This document shows, piece by piece, positions 39,838-52,801 of a stretch of DNA of 64,000 nt. Source of the stretch: Pseudidiomarina atlantica (GTDB lineage: Bacteria; Pseudomonadota; Gammaproteobacteria; Enterobacterales; Alteromonadaceae); contig NZ_JPIN01000001.1 of assembly GCF_000753735.1 (NCBI RefSeq), forward strand, positions 434,001 through 498,000. Reading direction: 5' to 3'. Each line of letters starts with the position of its first letter. Within the stretch, counting starts at the first letter, position 1. The position numbers and the translations under genes are program-made. Below the pieces are notes generated by a model. That model was not told where the DNA came from, did not search any database, and saw only the letters and a list, made by a program, of their open reading frames with translations.

Positions 39838-41854
39838 GATCATCGTCGTGTTCAGCCAAATCCCAGGGTAAGCTTCCGGGTGAGATGTGCATGAACTGCA
39901 AATAGTTCTCAAACTGATTAATCACATCGTTGATAATATCACCTGGTTCATAACCATAGAGGTCATAGGCTTGACCACCTTGGCGCAAGAATACTTCGGC
40001 GCGATAGTATTGCTTATCGTCACGCTTTGCATTCACGATCGCAAAGTCAGGTCGCTGATAGGCGCGCATACGCACTTCATAATTGAACTCGACATCTTTG
40101 CCATTACGCACCGTCAGCACCGAACGAATATGCTCTTCATCGAACTCGGCTGAAGTTTCCCAGTCATGCTCACGCAGTTCCTTTGCAACATCGTTGAGAC
40201 AGTCTTTTACGGTATGCTCGATAAATTCACGCACGGCATCCTGTTGTGGAAAATCGACCACACCCGCAAGGCGTTTCTTCCAATAGCCTGGACCTTGATG
40301 GACACCACGGCGATGGGTGCGCATCGCGCTTTTTAGACTCGCGTATTGATGCCCTTCTATCACCAGCGCACGCCACATCCCGAAGGCCGCTATCAGAATG
40401 ATCACTGCGAACGGCAAGGCACTGGTTATTGAGGCGGTTTGTAACGCACCTAAGCCACCAGCAATCAACAAAACACCGGCGACCACCCCTTCAGCACTGG
40501 CCCAGAAGATACGCTGCCAAACGGGGGTATCAGTCCGACCACCTGACGCTAAAGAGTCAATCACCAATGAGCCGGAGTCCGACGAGGTTACGAAGAAAGT
40601 AACAATCAGCACCACGGTTGCGAACGACAAAATACTAGTGAGAGGCAAGCGTTCGTACAATTTAAATAATGCGATGGCCTCGTCGTTTTGCACCTCCGCA
40701 ATGAGCGCAGTGTAACCTTCATTCATAATCATGTTTAATGCTGTATCACCGAACACACTGAACCAGAAGAAAGTGAACATTGTTGGCACGAACATGACCC
40801 CAAACACAAATTGACGAATCGTCCGACCGCGTGAAATTTTCGCGATAAACAAGCCGACAAAAGGCGCCCAAGCAATGGTCCAACCGAAAATAAATAACGT
40901 CCAGTTGCCAATCCAATCACTGCGTGAATAGGCTTGCAGATTAAAGGTTCGCTCGACGATGTTATTTAAATAAGAGCCCGTGTTTTGCAGGTAGGTCTCA
41001 AGAATATGCACCGTTGGCCCAGCAAAGAATACGAACAACAAGATAAACAGCACCAGCACCATGTTGACGTAAGATAAGCGTTTGATGCCTTTATCTAGGC
41101 CGGCCACCACCGACATAATCGCAAACACGGTGATCACGCCAATGGCGATAACTTGTACCGTTGTGCCAACTGGAATTGACGGCCACAGATAATTTAAACC
41201 GGCGTTGATTTGAATGACCGATAGTCCCAGTGTCGTCGCAATACCAAACATAGTGCCGAGAATTGCAAAGGTATCTACTGCATGCCCCGCAGGACCGTGA
41301 ATCTTCTCGCCGATTAACGGATAGAGCGTTGAACGCATTGATAACGGTAAACCATGACGAAACGAGAAATAAGCGAGCACGAGACCCACTAGACCGTAAA
41401 TCGCCCAGATGTGAAAGCCCCAGTGAAAGTACGCAATCTGCATTGCTTGTTTGGCGGAATCTACTGTTTCAGCCGCACCCACCGGCGGACTCGAATAGTG
41501 CAAAACGGGTTCAGCGACCCCGAAAAACAACAAGGCAATACCGTAGCCAGCGGAAAATAACATGGCAAACCAGGCAGGAAAACTATACTCGGGCTCCGCA
41601 TGGTCGGGACCTAACTTGATCTTGCCCCATTTTGAAACGGCGACCCCCACAATGAAGACAAGAAAAATTGCTACGGCAAGCATATAGAACCAACCAAAAT
41701 CGGCAGTAATCCACGCCAGCACATCGCTAAATACCTCACCGGCTAACTCCGGATTGGCCAAGGTACCAATTACCAATAACGCTATGACTGCCACCGCCGG
41801 TAAAAATACCGGCACTAGGATGGCGTCGTTCCACTTCCTGCGCGTCGTCATCAC
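39821..41854 (-). CDS. BCCT-family transporter (BetT-like)
   Basis: The 677-residue product is a 12-helix betaine/choline/carnitine carrier. Visible features are WFAMLFSAGYGIALLFFGVAEP near residue 92, GTTVQVIAIGVITVFAIMSV, and the core WTIAWAPFVGLFIAKISRGR with its aromatic substrate box. A cytoplasmic C-terminal extension of about 170 residues (from about 505) is like that of choline carrier BetT and is likely an osmosensor. It suits a salt-exposed bacterium. It is read alone. Confidence 0.9.
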   Translation of the reverse strand: MMTTRRKWNDAILVPVFLPAVAVIALLVIGTLANPELAGEVFSDVLAWITADFGWFYMLAVAIFLVFIVGVAVSKWGKIKLGPDHAEPEYSFPAWFAMLFSAGYGIALLFFGVAEPVLHYSSPPVGAAETVDSAKQAMQIAYFHWGFHIWAIYGLVGLVLAYFSFRHGLPLSMRSTLYPLIGEKIHGPAGHAVDTFAILGTMFGIATTLGLSVIQINAGLNYLWPSIPVGTTVQVIAIGVITVFAIMSVVAGLDKGIKRLSYVNMVLVLFILLFVFFAGPTVHILETYLQNTGSYLNNIVERTFNLQAYSRSDWIGNWTLFIFGWTIAWAPFVGLFIAKISRGRTIRQFVFGVMFVPTMFTFFWFSVFGDTALNMIMNEGYTALIAEVQNDEAIALFKLYERLPLTSILSFATVVLIVTFFVTSSDSGSLVIDSLASGGRTDTPVWQRIFWASAEGVVAGVLLIAGGLGALQTASITSALPFAVIILIAAFGMWRALVIEGHQYASLKSAMRTHRRGVHQGPGYWKKRLAGVVDFPQQDAVREFIEHTVKDCLNDVAKELREHDWETSAEFDEEHIRSVLTVRNGKDVEFNYEVRMRAYQRPDFAIVNAKRDDKQYYRAEVFLRQGGQAYDLYGYEPGDIINDVINQFENYLQFMHISPGSLPWDLAEHDDDLKSSS

Positions 41855-41948
41855 CTACTCCTTTTTTGTTGTTTGCTGCTTTTCACCCTAAGCGGTATAG
41901 CCTCAAATTTCAAATAAGACAATAATTTGCAGCCCAACTTAGGCCGAC

Positions 41949-43307
41949 TTAGTCAAAATGCAGCACTTGCCGATAGCCGGCAACATTCACATCGTAACTG
42001 GTGGTTTGTTTGAGGTAATCGGCTTGTGCCTCGAGCGCATCAGGCTCACCATGAACCAAAAATAACTTGGCATCGGCGGGCAATGCTGATTGTTTGAGCC
42101 AGTCACCAATCTCGACATAATCGGCATGCCCAGACAAGCCATCGAGTACTCGAACCCTTGCTTTAACTGGCAGCCACTGGCCATGCAACTTGATGCGTTC
42201 CATGCCCTGCACCATTTTCGCACCACGGGTACCGCCCGCCTGATGCCCGCTGAACAGCACTGTACTGCGGTGATCGCCTAACCAACGTTTGAAATGATGT
42301 AAGATGCGCCCACCAGTTGCCATGCCACTGCCGGCAATAATGATGTGCGGCGCGCCTTGGCTTGCGATAGCCTTCGACTCTTCGACGCTGTGGGTGTAGA
42401 TGATGCCCTGCTCGGCAGCATGACATTGCGCAGCACTGAGCCTGTGGTACTCGTGATGTTCACTGTAGAGCTCTGAAACGCTGATGGCCATGGGACTGTC
42501 GAGAAAGATTGGCAGACGTGGGATCCGGTCCTCTTGCATCAAAGTAATCAACATGTGCTGCAGCAGTTGCGCGCGACCAACGGCAAAACTTGGGATCATC
42601 AGCACACCACCACTGGCCGCGGTCTCATTCACCACATCAGCGAGTTGTTGCCAGGGATCTTCCTCACTATGCCGCCGATCACCATAGGTTGACTCAAGTA
42701 GCAAATAATCGACCTCGGGCAAAGGCCGCGGCGGTTGCATCAAAATATCATGGGGGCGCCCTACGTCACCGCTAAAGCCAATCCGCACACCATCGTGTTC
42801 GGCAATCACTGAGGCGGCACCAAGAATGTGTCCGGCAGGTTGCAAATAAAAGTGAATATCACCGACACTAAAGCGCTTGTCATATTCAATCCCATGCAAC
42901 AAGGTAAGTGCCTGTTCAGCAGTCGCTTCGTCATACAATGCACGTGGGTTGTCATGTTTACTCAGCTGGTGTTTTTTATAAAACTTAGCATCCTCTTCTT
43001 GGATGCGCCCGCTGTCTGGCCATAAGATTTGGCATAAGCCAACGGTGCCATAGTGGGCATAGACGCGACCACGAAAGCCCTGTGAATAAAGCACGGGGAC
43101 AAAGCCTGAATGGTCTAAATGAGCATGTGTAAGTACTATCGCATCCACTTCGTTAATGCCTAGCGGTACCGGCTCCCAATTGCGGCGCCGCAACCATTTG
43201 TAACCTTGAAACAGTCCGCAGTCGATGAGTACCCGAGTGGTCTCAGTTTCAAGCAAATACTTCGATCCGGTAACCGTCTCACTACCGCCTAAAAAGGTTA
43301 ATCGCAT
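41949..43307 (-). CDS. Metallo-beta-lactamase/beta-CASP RNase
   Basis: The 452-residue product has the MBL metal motif LTHAHLDHSG (near residue 55), further metal ligands in GHILGAAS and GFSGDVG, and the beta-CASP region (AVGRAQLLQHML, MATGGRILHHF) with a RMKAR-like end, VHGEPDALEAQA. The family contains RNA endo/exonucleases related to CPSF73 and RNase J. The ATG at 43307 with GGAGAC is preferred to the much longer frame from 43415. A cardiolipin-synthase-like gene lies 31 bases upstream, so the two may form an operon. Confidence 0.85.
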   Translation of the reverse strand: MRLTFLGGSETVTGSKYLLETETTRVLIDCGLFQGYKWLRRRNWEPVPLGINEVDAIVLTHAHLDHSGFVPVLYSQGFRGRVYAHYGTVGLCQILWPDSGRIQEEDAKFYKKHQLSKHDNPRALYDEATAEQALTLLHGIEYDKRFSVGDIHFYLQPAGHILGAASVIAEHDGVRIGFSGDVGRPHDILMQPPRPLPEVDYLLLESTYGDRRHSEEDPWQQLADVVNETAASGGVLMIPSFAVGRAQLLQHMLITLMQEDRIPRLPIFLDSPMAISVSELYSEHHEYHRLSAAQCHAAEQGIIYTHSVEESKAIASQGAPHIIIAGSGMATGGRILHHFKRWLGDHRSTVLFSGHQAGGTRGAKMVQGMERIKLHGQWLPVKARVRVLDGLSGHADYVEIGDWLKQSALPADAKLFLVHGEPDALEAQADYLKQTTSYDVNVAGYRQVLHFD

Positions 43308-43338
43308 CACTGTCTCCTTCTGGTTCACTTGCTGATAA

Positions 43339-44808
43339 CTACAACAATCGCTCAATGGGTAGGCGCTCAAGAATACGTACTGCGAGTCTTCGCCAAATGC
43401 TCGCGTCAGGTTCACTGTAATACAGAGTTCGTCTGCTACTACCTAAACGTTCCACCCAAATCACCCGATTCTTGATTAAACGCAACTGGTAAGCATATTG
43501 CGGCAAGGTGGTAATGATTGCAGTTTCAAGCCGCGCTGCCAGCTCACGACTGTGCATCACAAAACCCAGTTCAGTATTAATCGCTGCAGAACGCGGATCA
43601 AAGTTAAGTGAGCCGATAAAGACGCGTGCTAAATCCACCATAAAAGTTTTCGCATGCAGACTTGATGCCGACGAACCAAAGCGCTCTTTACCTTTCAGCC
43701 GCTGGCGTCGCTCGCGGCGTTGTTGCCGTCGCGCTTTGGCCGACAAGCGCTGTAATTCAAATAACTGAATACCGTGCTGTAACAGGCGCTTGCGCCACTT
43801 GGCATAGCCGGCGTGCACCACAGCGACGTCGGTTGCCGCCAACGAGTTGGTGAGCACAATAATTTGTACGCCGCGCTTTGCCATCGCTACCAATTCATCG
43901 ACCCCAGCTTTGGTGGGAACAAAGTACGGTGATACCAACGTCACATGCGACTGCGGCTCGCCAATCGCTTGTTGTAATTGATGGGTAACGAGCTGCTGCG
44001 GTTGAGCACGACCGAGCGCTTTCGCAGGGCTGTCACTGACGAGTTGGGTTTCGGCCCAATAAATATCGATTTGTTGCTGCTGTAGTTGCTGGATAAACGG
44101 CAAAGATTCGATAGCTTGCACGTAATCCTGCGCCCTTGGGTCTTGCTCATAACGCTTGGCAATCGCCTGTAGCGTCGATAAATCTTGTGGTTTGGTAAGG
44201 GTAAACAGTCGCTCCAGTGGCACCGCCGACTCGCTCTGCCAATAACGCTCAAAATCATTGACCACATGCGCGACTACTGAACCAATCAGCAGCGCATCTA
44301 AATCTGCAAATAACACATCTGAGGTGGCTCCGAAGTATTCATCGCCAATGTTACGGCCACCGCTGATGACTACCTGCTCATCTACAATAAAGGCTTTGTT
44401 GTGCATGCGTCGGTTGACCCGACGAAAATCAAATAAATAATTGAGAAAACGGGGCCGGCGCACTCGTAACGGATTAAACAGCCGCACTTCGATGTTGGGA
44501 TGCTGATGCAAGCCAATCAACGTGACATCTAGACCAGCTGTGTTGTGGTCATCAAGCAACAACCGCACTTTGACTCCACGCTCGGCGGCCGCATGCAGTT
44601 CTTCAAACAACAAAGTGCCCGTAATGTCATGGCGCCAAATATAATATTGCACATCGAGCCGAACTTCAGCTTGCCGCGCCAACAACACCCGCGCGGCAAA
44701 TGCTTCACGCGCATCGACCAAGGGTATCACGCCACTCTTACCGGGATGCTCGGTAAGCAGCGGCGAGATGACCTGAGCTAATCTTCCTTGCCCTACGTCA
44801 GCGGTCAC
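43339..44808 (-). CDS. Phospholipase D-like / cardiolipin synthase-like protein (ClsC type)
   Basis: The 489-residue product carries two HKD motifs: HNKAFIVDEQVVISGGRNIG (about residues 138-157) and LHAKTFMVDLARVFIGSLNF (about residue 390). It lacks the N-terminal membrane helices of ClsA, and a DVQYYIWRHDITG opening is typical of ClsC/YmdC. These enzymes join phospholipids to make cardiolipin. The start is a GTG at 44808 with AGGAGC upstream. An AEQ- and Arg-rich stretch (KARRQQRRERRQRLKGKER) lies between the motifs. Confidence 0.85.
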   Translation of the reverse strand: MTADVGQGRLAQVISPLLTEHPGKSGVIPLVDAREAFAARVLLARQAEVRLDVQYYIWRHDITGTLLFEELHAAAERGVKVRLLLDDHNTAGLDVTLIGLHQHPNIEVRLFNPLRVRRPRFLNYLFDFRRVNRRMHNKAFIVDEQVVISGGRNIGDEYFGATSDVLFADLDALLIGSVVAHVVNDFERYWQSESAVPLERLFTLTKPQDLSTLQAIAKRYEQDPRAQDYVQAIESLPFIQQLQQQQIDIYWAETQLVSDSPAKALGRAQPQQLVTHQLQQAIGEPQSHVTLVSPYFVPTKAGVDELVAMAKRGVQIIVLTNSLAATDVAVVHAGYAKWRKRLLQHGIQLFELQRLSAKARRQQRRERRQRLKGKERFGSSASSLHAKTFMVDLARVFIGSLNFDPRSAAINTELGFVMHSRELAARLETAIITTLPQYAYQLRLIKNRVIWVERLGSSRRTLYYSEPDASIWRRLAVRILERLPIERLL

Positions 44809-44828
44809 TGCACTCGATGCTCCTGTGC

Positions 44829-45929
44829 TTAATCTGGATTACTCAATTTGCCATAAAGGGCTTCGCGTTGTTTAGCGCGCTCGGCGCGATGGTGCTGATC
44901 GGTAACCACACTCCACCCTTGCAATTCGCGTTTCACTATAGCAGTCAATGCGGCAATATGATCGGGGTTATCATTCAACGCAGGAATATAAGCGTACTGC
45001 TCACCGCCCGCTTCGATAAAGTACTCACGATTCTCTTCGCCGATTTCTTCGATGGTCTCAAGACAATCTGCACTGAAGCCAGGACAGAACACTTGTACGT
45101 TTTTGACACCTAAACCAGGCAATGATTTCAACGTTTCGTCGGTATAGGGCTTAAGCCATTCTTCACGGCCAAAGCGTGATTGAAAGGTCGTCAGGTACTG
45201 ATCTTTACTTAAACCGAGTTTTTCAGCAATGAGGCGCGATGTTTTATGGCACTCACAGTGATAGGGATCACCTTTTTGTAAGTACTTCAAAGGCACACCA
45301 TGGTACGAGAAGATCAATTTCTCAGCTTGCCCATGGGTTTGCCAATACGCTTTGATCTGCGCTACACAGGCGTCGATATACCCAGCATCATCGTGGTAAT
45401 GACTGATAAAACGTAAGTCTGGTAGCCAACGACGCTTGACGAAATCCTGTGCTAGCGCATCAAAAGTCGAACCTGAGGTAGCAGCCGAGTATTGTGGATA
45501 CAACGGCAGCAGCACCAGCTTGCGTACACCATGCTGGAGCATTTCATCGATCACCTCACGCATGTTCGGCGAACCATAGCGCATGGCATAACGCACGATA
45601 ACTTGGTCGCCATAGTCCTCACTCAGCGCAACTTGTAGCTTTTCGGCTTGTGCAACGGTGTGGAATAGCAACGGTGAGCCGCGCTCAGTCCATACCGTTT
45701 GATAGGCCTCAGCAGAGCGCTTTGGACGAATTCGCAGAATCACCCCGTTGAGAATCAACCACCATAGCGCACGTGGCACTTCGACGACCCGTGGGTCGGA
45801 TAAAAACTCTTTCAAGTAACGCCGCAACGAGGGCGTATCGGGTGCATCTGGGGTGCCCAAGTTGGTTACCAAAACGCCAATTTTGTCTGCTTGAGCGTGA
45901 GAAAAATCTGCATAACCGCGATACTTCAT
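44829..45929 (-). CDS. hemH: Ferrochelatase
   Basis: The 366-residue product inserts iron into protoporphyrin IX, the last haem step. Motifs include GVLVTNLGTPDAP, LPLYPQYSAATSGS, FISHYHDD (active-site His), FSYHGVPLKYLQKGDPY, and CPGFSADCLETIEEIGEEN with the conserved Glu. Length is normal. It lies 38 bases after the patatin gene on the same strand and 20 bases before the cardiolipin-synthase-like gene, so a loose operon is possible. Confidence 0.95.
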   Translation of the reverse strand: MKYRGYADFSHAQADKIGVLVTNLGTPDAPDTPSLRRYLKEFLSDPRVVEVPRALWWLILNGVILRIRPKRSAEAYQTVWTERGSPLLFHTVAQAEKLQVALSEDYGDQVIVRYAMRYGSPNMREVIDEMLQHGVRKLVLLPLYPQYSAATSGSTFDALAQDFVKRRWLPDLRFISHYHDDAGYIDACVAQIKAYWQTHGQAEKLIFSYHGVPLKYLQKGDPYHCECHKTSRLIAEKLGLSKDQYLTTFQSRFGREEWLKPYTDETLKSLPGLGVKNVQVFCPGFSADCLETIEEIGEENREYFIEAGGEQYAYIPALNDNPDHIAALTAIVKRELQGWSVVTDQHHRAERAKQREALYGKLSNPD

Positions 45930-45967
45930 TTGTTTACCTCGTGTTCTAGCAAGTGAACTTGCGTCGC

Positions 45968-47035
45968 TTAACGCCAGAGTTGCACTTTATTGCGAATTTC
46001 ACCAGTAGCAATCCATTCTTTTAACTGATCAGCCATCCACCGACCCTGTTCCACAGCTTGCTGCCAATACTTGATTCGCTCTTCTACGTCGATATCCGCA
46101 AAATCGGTTCTATCGGGGATTTTGCCGTACGGTAATTGCGCGACAAATTCTGCGCTTGGCGTCAACATAATCACGTTCGGCCAATGTGCCCCAGTAGTAC
46201 GGCGCTTTTTATTGCGCTTATCAAACCAGCCCGGAATTACTTCATGATGAAAATGAGGATAGAGCACCAGACCATCGATGGCACTGAAGTCGAGGTCAAA
46301 ATGATAATCTGTCACCCCGCCATCGCGATAAATACCTGCAGGTGCACCAGGAATGTCACGCACCCCTTCGAGCACCAACGGAATTGAGCCTGTTGCTAGT
46401 AGTGCCTGCTTAAAGTTGTCTTCGCTTAACAAGGCATGACGCGTCGGTAAGTCGTGCCAAAGTTCAGTGAAGGTTGCGGGCGATGCGGGATGATGAAAAA
46501 TTACCCGTTCGTAAAATTTACCCAGCCACTGACGCTTCATTGAATTCGCAAGTGCTGAAGTCAACAAACCAAACAGTTGCTTTTTACCTTCAACCGCCGT
46601 CAAACCGCGACAGCGCACCACTATCCAATGGTGGCGAAATTTGTCTTGGTTGAGGATATCGTGCACCGCATCATCGGGAATATAGGTATGCAGTAGCTTG
46701 CGGGCTTCTTCGGTAATTTCTTGTACATCTGGTTTAGCACTGTAGGTTTGCGTGCTATACAGCTTGGCAAACAAGTCACTGGCAGCAACCGGATCGCGTT
46801 GGCCCAGTGAGGCAAAACGCCAAGCACCCGCCGAAGTACCGAGTAAATCGAGCGGCCGTTCACGCTCGGCAAAAAACTCGCCGAACAAAAAGCGATCAAG
46901 CCCTTGTAGAACAAACCATTTAGGCCCACCGGAAGCGCCGACCAACAAGTCGATGGCATCTTGGTCGAGTCCATGCTCCTGAATATGCTGATACGCGCGT
47001 TTACCGGCGCGGATCTGCAACCAATCGGTTGCCAT
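45968..47035 (-). CDS. Patatin-like phospholipase family protein
   Basis: The 355-residue product has the patatin layout: LVGASGGPKWFVLQGL (oxyanion loop), LLGTSAGAWRFASLG with the GTSAG nucleophile elbow (near residue 87), and IYRDGGVTDYHFDLDF with the DG/A dyad (near residue 236). It probably hydrolyses membrane lipids inside the cell; the substrate is unknown. No signal peptide is seen. It is divergent from xthA. Confidence 0.8.
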   Translation of the reverse strand: MATDWLQIRAGKRAYQHIQEHGLDQDAIDLLVGASGGPKWFVLQGLDRFLFGEFFAERERPLDLLGTSAGAWRFASLGQRDPVAASDLFAKLYSTQTYSAKPDVQEITEEARKLLHTYIPDDAVHDILNQDKFRHHWIVVRCRGLTAVEGKKQLFGLLTSALANSMKRQWLGKFYERVIFHHPASPATFTELWHDLPTRHALLSEDNFKQALLATGSIPLVLEGVRDIPGAPAGIYRDGGVTDYHFDLDFSAIDGLVLYPHFHHEVIPGWFDKRNKKRRTTGAHWPNVIMLTPSAEFVAQLPYGKIPDRTDFADIDVEERIKYWQQAVEQGRWMADQLKEWIATGEIRNKVQLWR

Positions 47036-47193
47036 ACTGCTCTCCCTTTTTACTCTTTTTGTTGTTATTTGCTCTTGGCAGTATACCGAAAATCCTTGGC
47101 TAACACAGCCTTATGGTCGCGCCTTTTCCGGCCTTCTGGTATGCTTGCTAGCACCTTATCGATGAACAAAAAGACCAAAGGAACGCGCGCAAA

Positions 47194-48003
47194 ATGAAGG
47201 TTATTTCATTTAACATTAATGGCATTCGGGCACGTTTGCATCAGCTCCAAGCTTTAATTGACAAGCATCAGCCAGACGTCATCGGCTTGCAGGAAACCAA
47301 AGTGCACGACGAGCAATTTCCACTAGCTGATGTGGAAGCCATGGGTTACCACGTGATTTTTCATGGGCAAAAAGGCCATTACGGTGTGGCATTGCTAAGC
47401 AAACAGCCGCTCGAGAATCCACAGTTTGGCTTTCCGACCGACGGCGAGGATGCTCAGCGCCGTATGATCATGGGCGATTTTGTGCAAGCTGATGGTAGCC
47501 GTGTGCGCATTCTTAACGGTTACTTTCCGCAGGGCGAAAGCCGCGACCATCCGCTGAAGTTTCCAGCCAAAGAAAAATTCTACGCTGACTTAATGCATTA
47601 CTTGCGTAGCGAGCTGGATCCGGAGCAACAAGTAGTCGTGATGGGTGATGTCAACATTTCGCATCAGGATTGCGATATCGGTATCGGTGAAGAAAACGCC
47701 AAACGCTGGTTACGCACTGGCAAGTGTAGCTTCCTACCTGAAGAGCGGGAGTGGCTCAATACCCTGCTCGATTGGGGGTTGCACGATACCTACCGCCTGC
47801 AACATCAAACGGTCACCGATCAATTTAGCTGGTTTGATTATCGCTCCCGAGGCTTCGATGACAATCGCGGGCTGCGCATTGATTTAATTCTTGCCACCGC
47901 CAGTTTGGCTGATAAGTTAGTCGACAGTGGTATTGATTATGAATTGCGCGGTATCGAAAAACCGTCAGACCACGCTCCTATTTGGAGTGAATTCAAACTC
48001 TAA
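47194..48003 (+). CDS. xthA: Exodeoxyribonuclease III
   Basis: The 269-residue product is an AP endonuclease/3'-phosphodiesterase of base excision repair. It shows [27 protein letters not shown] (metal Glu), [27 protein letters not shown] (catalytic Asp and Asn), and [10 protein letters not shown] (catalytic His) at the end. Length matches the family. TATGCT preceded by TG, near 47139, is a -10 candidate. It converges with yfbV, overlapping by four bases. Confidence 0.95.
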   Translation: MKVISFNINGIRARLHQLQALIDKHQPDVIGLQETKVHDEQFPLADVEAMGYHVIFHGQKGHYGVALLSKQPLENPQFGFPTDGEDAQRRMIMGDFVQADGSRVRILNGYFPQGESRDHPLKFPAKEKFYADLMHYLRSELDPEQQVVVMGDVNISHQDCDIGIGEENAKRWLRTGKCSFLPEEREWLNTLLDWGLHDTYRLQHQTVTDQFSWFDYRSRGFDDNRGLRIDLILATASLADKLVDSGIDYELRGIEKPSDHAPIWSEFKL

Positions 48004-48413
48004 TGCTCATCGGGCGGTAATTCATCTAACGCCCGCCTTAGCACCCGAGCGAGATCCATGCGAATGGGTTTCGCTTGTGGTTGCATTTTCAACTTTTTTG
48101 TCAGCTCTAAATACCAATGCTTGAGCCGCGGATCGAGTGGACTCAATGCCCGGCGCCCTAACCAATACCAGCCTTGCAATGGCAACGACAACAAAAATAG
48201 TGAAGTGACGATCGCCTGCGGTAACAGTGCCCCGTCTTGCCATTGCCATTGCACCAGAAAATTAATCACCGCCAACGCAGGCATAAACTTGGCGGCAAAT
48301 TTTACTGCCGGTACCACCCGAGTCTCGGTCATTGCCGCCACTACCGAATGATGCGGCCAAAGTGCTGCATACTTCTGACCGCTTTGTAAAACCTGCCACA
48401 ATGAATGGGCCAT
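48000..48413 (-). CDS. yfbV: YfbV-like (UPF0208/DUF412) membrane protein
   Basis: The 137-residue product has two central hydrophobic segments and the family pattern GQKYAALWP near the N-terminus, [39 protein letters not shown] and a basic tail. YfbV in E. coli helps set chromosome macrodomain boundaries and is a membrane protein. The ATG at 48413 begins [10 protein letters not shown]. It is transcribed alone toward xthA. Confidence 0.85.
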   Translation of the reverse strand: MAHSLWQVLQSGQKYAALWPHHSVVAAMTETRVVPAVKFAAKFMPALAVINFLVQWQWQDGALLPQAIVTSLFLLSLPLQGWYWLGRRALSPLDPRLKHWYLELTKKLKMQPQAKPIRMDLARVLRRALDELPPDEH

Positions 48414-48633
48414 TTAAATTTCTCCGTTTGTCAGCAAAAATTCACTTGACAGATCAGCTTTCGAACAACCTGATTAAAACTCAAACAAACCATTTTTATT
48501 ATATTTTTCAGTTATTTAATTAGTTCGCAGCAGCTAACTCACAGACTTATCCACACAAACTGTGGAGAATCTACCGCGCTTTTGCCAAAATGCTAGCTCA
48601 ATCCTTCCATTCCGTTAAGAACAAGCAAAAACA

Positions 48634-50829
<2,196 letters not shown>

Positions 50830-50845
<16 letters not shown>

Positions 50846-50994
50846 TCGTAGGCTTAGTGCTGGTCTTTGGTGTGGTGATTGGCAACATTATGCTGTTGCG
50901 TCATACCGCAAATATGAAAATGCCGTCGCTCAAGCAACGGCATTCAGAGCGTCATCCTCACGATGAAGATGACGACGATTGGGATAAAAAGTAA
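50830..50994 (+). CDS. DUF2897 small membrane protein
   Basis: The 54-residue product starts MDFWLIVGLVLVFGVVIGNI, one membrane helix, followed by a basic segment (LKQRHSERHPH) and an acidic tail (DEDDDDWDKK). This layout matches DUF2897, a family of small gammaproteobacterial membrane proteins of unknown role. It overlaps the M15 gene by 16 bases. It converges with purC, leaving one base between the stops. Confidence 0.75.
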
Positions 50995-50995
50995 C

Positions 50996-51709
50996 TTACA
51001 GCGGCACACCTAAGCGTTGTGCCACCTCTTCGTACGCCTCGACGACGCCACCTAAACCTTGGCGGAAGCGATCCTTATCAAGCTTCTTACGGGTCTCTTT
51101 GTCCCACAGACGACAACCGTCAGGGCTAAATTCGTCGCCCAGCACTATGTTGCCCGCGCTGTCGAGACCAAACTCAAGTTTGAAGTCTACCAATAGCATG
51201 CCCGCATCTTCGAACAATTGCTTAAGCACATCGTTGATTTGGAACGTCAGTGCTTTCATAGTCGCCAACTGCTCTGCAGTTGCCCAACCGAAAGTGACCG
51301 CGTGGCTCTCGTTAATCATCGGGTCGTGCAACGCATCGTTCTTCAAAAACAGTTCAAAAGTTGCAGGCGTTAACGCTTGACCTTCTTCCACACCCAAGCG
51401 ACGCACGAGGCTACCGGCTGCATAGTTACGCACGACGCACTCCACCGGAATCATGTGTAGCTTTTTCACCACGGTTTCCGTATCGCTGACCACGTCAACG
51501 ATCTGCGTAGCGATACCCGCTGCTTCGAGTTTGCCCATGATAAAGTTATTGAACTTATTATTCACCATCCCCTTACGCTCAAGCTGCTCAACTTTTTCGC
51601 CGTCAAACGCAGAGGTATCATTGCGAAAATGCAAAATCAGCTTGTCTGGGTCATCGGTGGTATACACAGTTTTTGCTTTACCACGATAAAGTTCAGTACG
51701 TTTTTCCAT
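50996..51709 (-). CDS. purC: Phosphoribosylaminoimidazole-succinocarboxamide synthase
   Basis: The 237-residue product makes SAICAR in purine synthesis. It opens [16 protein letters not shown] and shows [38 protein letters not shown] and [14 protein letters not shown], all family hallmarks. The ATG at 51709 gives the standard start; a TTG at 51718 is not needed. It follows bamC and dapA, the usual gammaproteobacterial order. Confidence 0.95.
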   Translation of the reverse strand: MEKRTELYRGKAKTVYTTDDPDKLILHFRNDTSAFDGEKVEQLERKGMVNNKFNNFIMGKLEAAGIATQIVDVVSDTETVVKKLHMIPVECVVRNYAAGSLVRRLGVEEGQALTPATFELFLKNDALHDPMINESHAVTFGWATAEQLATMKALTFQINDVLKQLFEDAGMLLVDFKLEFGLDSAGNIVLGDEFSPDGCRLWDKETRKKLDKDRFRQGLGGVVEAYEEVAQRLGVPL

Positions 51710-51739
51710 GAGCAACAAGGTCTCCAGCGTGTTTACAAG

Positions 51740-52801
51740 TTACAGGGCGCTTTGACGGCGAATCTCCGCCGCAAAAGGACCATAAATGCGATCGATATCA
51801 GCCGCAGTTAACGGCTCTTCACCACGGAAGATGGTGATCGTCGAGGTGTTGTTATCACCGGTGACGTTGATTCGATAATTGCCGTCTGGCAGATCGACTT
51901 TACCATCGTTACGGCTGTCCCAGAACGCCAGACTAAAGCCAGCGTCGCGCAGGTAATTCACGTAGTACATACCGGTCGATTGATTCAAATCATCCACTTC
52001 AAAACCAAGTGCTTCAAGCACTTCTTCGGTCAATGGCCATGCCACATCAAAGCCGATATCAACTTGAAATGCCGGCATACCGTCGGCATTAAAGGTTGGC
52101 TCAACATTGACGACCGCATTGGCCTCAGCCTCGGCAAAAATTTCTTGTTGGCGAATCGCAATTTCGTTAATTACGCCATTCAGTAATGCTGCTTCAGCAT
52201 TACTATCGCTCACGCCACCTGGTGCCATACCTGCACCCGGTCCGCTTTGCTTCTTATCGATCATTTCGACACTCAAGGTGGCAATTCGGCGGTGATCGGG
52301 AACTTCCATAGTCACTTTGAAGCGCCGCTCGACCGTCACTTCTAATTCATCTTCGGTGACCAACACGTTTTCACTGATCCAGCCCGTCGTCAGGCTCTGC
52401 TCCGCCACTTCATCGCGCACTTCAATATTACGCTCTGCCAGCTCATCATAAAGACTCTCCCAAACGAACGCCGGCAAATTCTCCATACCATCGAGCTCAG
52501 AGAAATCGACCGCGGTCACATCAGGGTTTTCACTTGGACGACTACCTGCAGCAGTCGCGCGCACCAAAACCGGTGACAAGACGTTCACGTCTTTCCCCAC
52601 TTCACCTTTCACATTTACTTGCGGTATTTCGTAGCGATTGCTTGGCGTCGGCAGTTGCTTCCCGGCAGCTGGGCGTAATGATTCTCGCAGCTCGACGTTA
52701 GTATATTCAAAATCACCCTCAGCTTGCTCGCGGGGGGTGAAACTACAAGCACTCAAGACAACTGTCGAGAGTCCCAAAATTGCTAAATAAGATACTTTCA
52801 T
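51740..52801 (-). CDS. bamC: Outer-membrane assembly lipoprotein BamC
   Basis: The 353-residue product has a lipoprotein signal (VVLSAC, cysteine near residue 19), an unstructured N-terminus that in E. coli binds BamD, and two helix-grip domains (about 95-215 and 230-345). It is part of the BAM complex that inserts outer-membrane proteins. Its position between dapA and purC supports the call. The start overlaps the dapA stop by four bases. Confidence 0.9.
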   Translation of the reverse strand: MKVSYLAILGLSTVVLSACSFTPREQAEGDFEYTNVELRESLRPAAGKQLPTPSNRYEIPQVNVKGEVGKDVNVLSPVLVRATAAGSRPSENPDVTAVDFSELDGMENLPAFVWESLYDELAERNIEVRDEVAEQSLTTGWISENVLVTEDELEVTVERRFKVTMEVPDHRRIATLSVEMIDKKQSGPGAGMAPGGVSDSNAEAALLNGVINEIAIRQQEIFAEAEANAVVNVEPTFNADGMPAFQVDIGFDVAWPLTEEVLEALGFEVDDLNQSTGMYYVNYLRDAGFSLAFWDSRNDGKVDLPDGNYRINVTGDNNTSTITIFRGEEPLTAADIDRIYGPFAAEIRRQSAL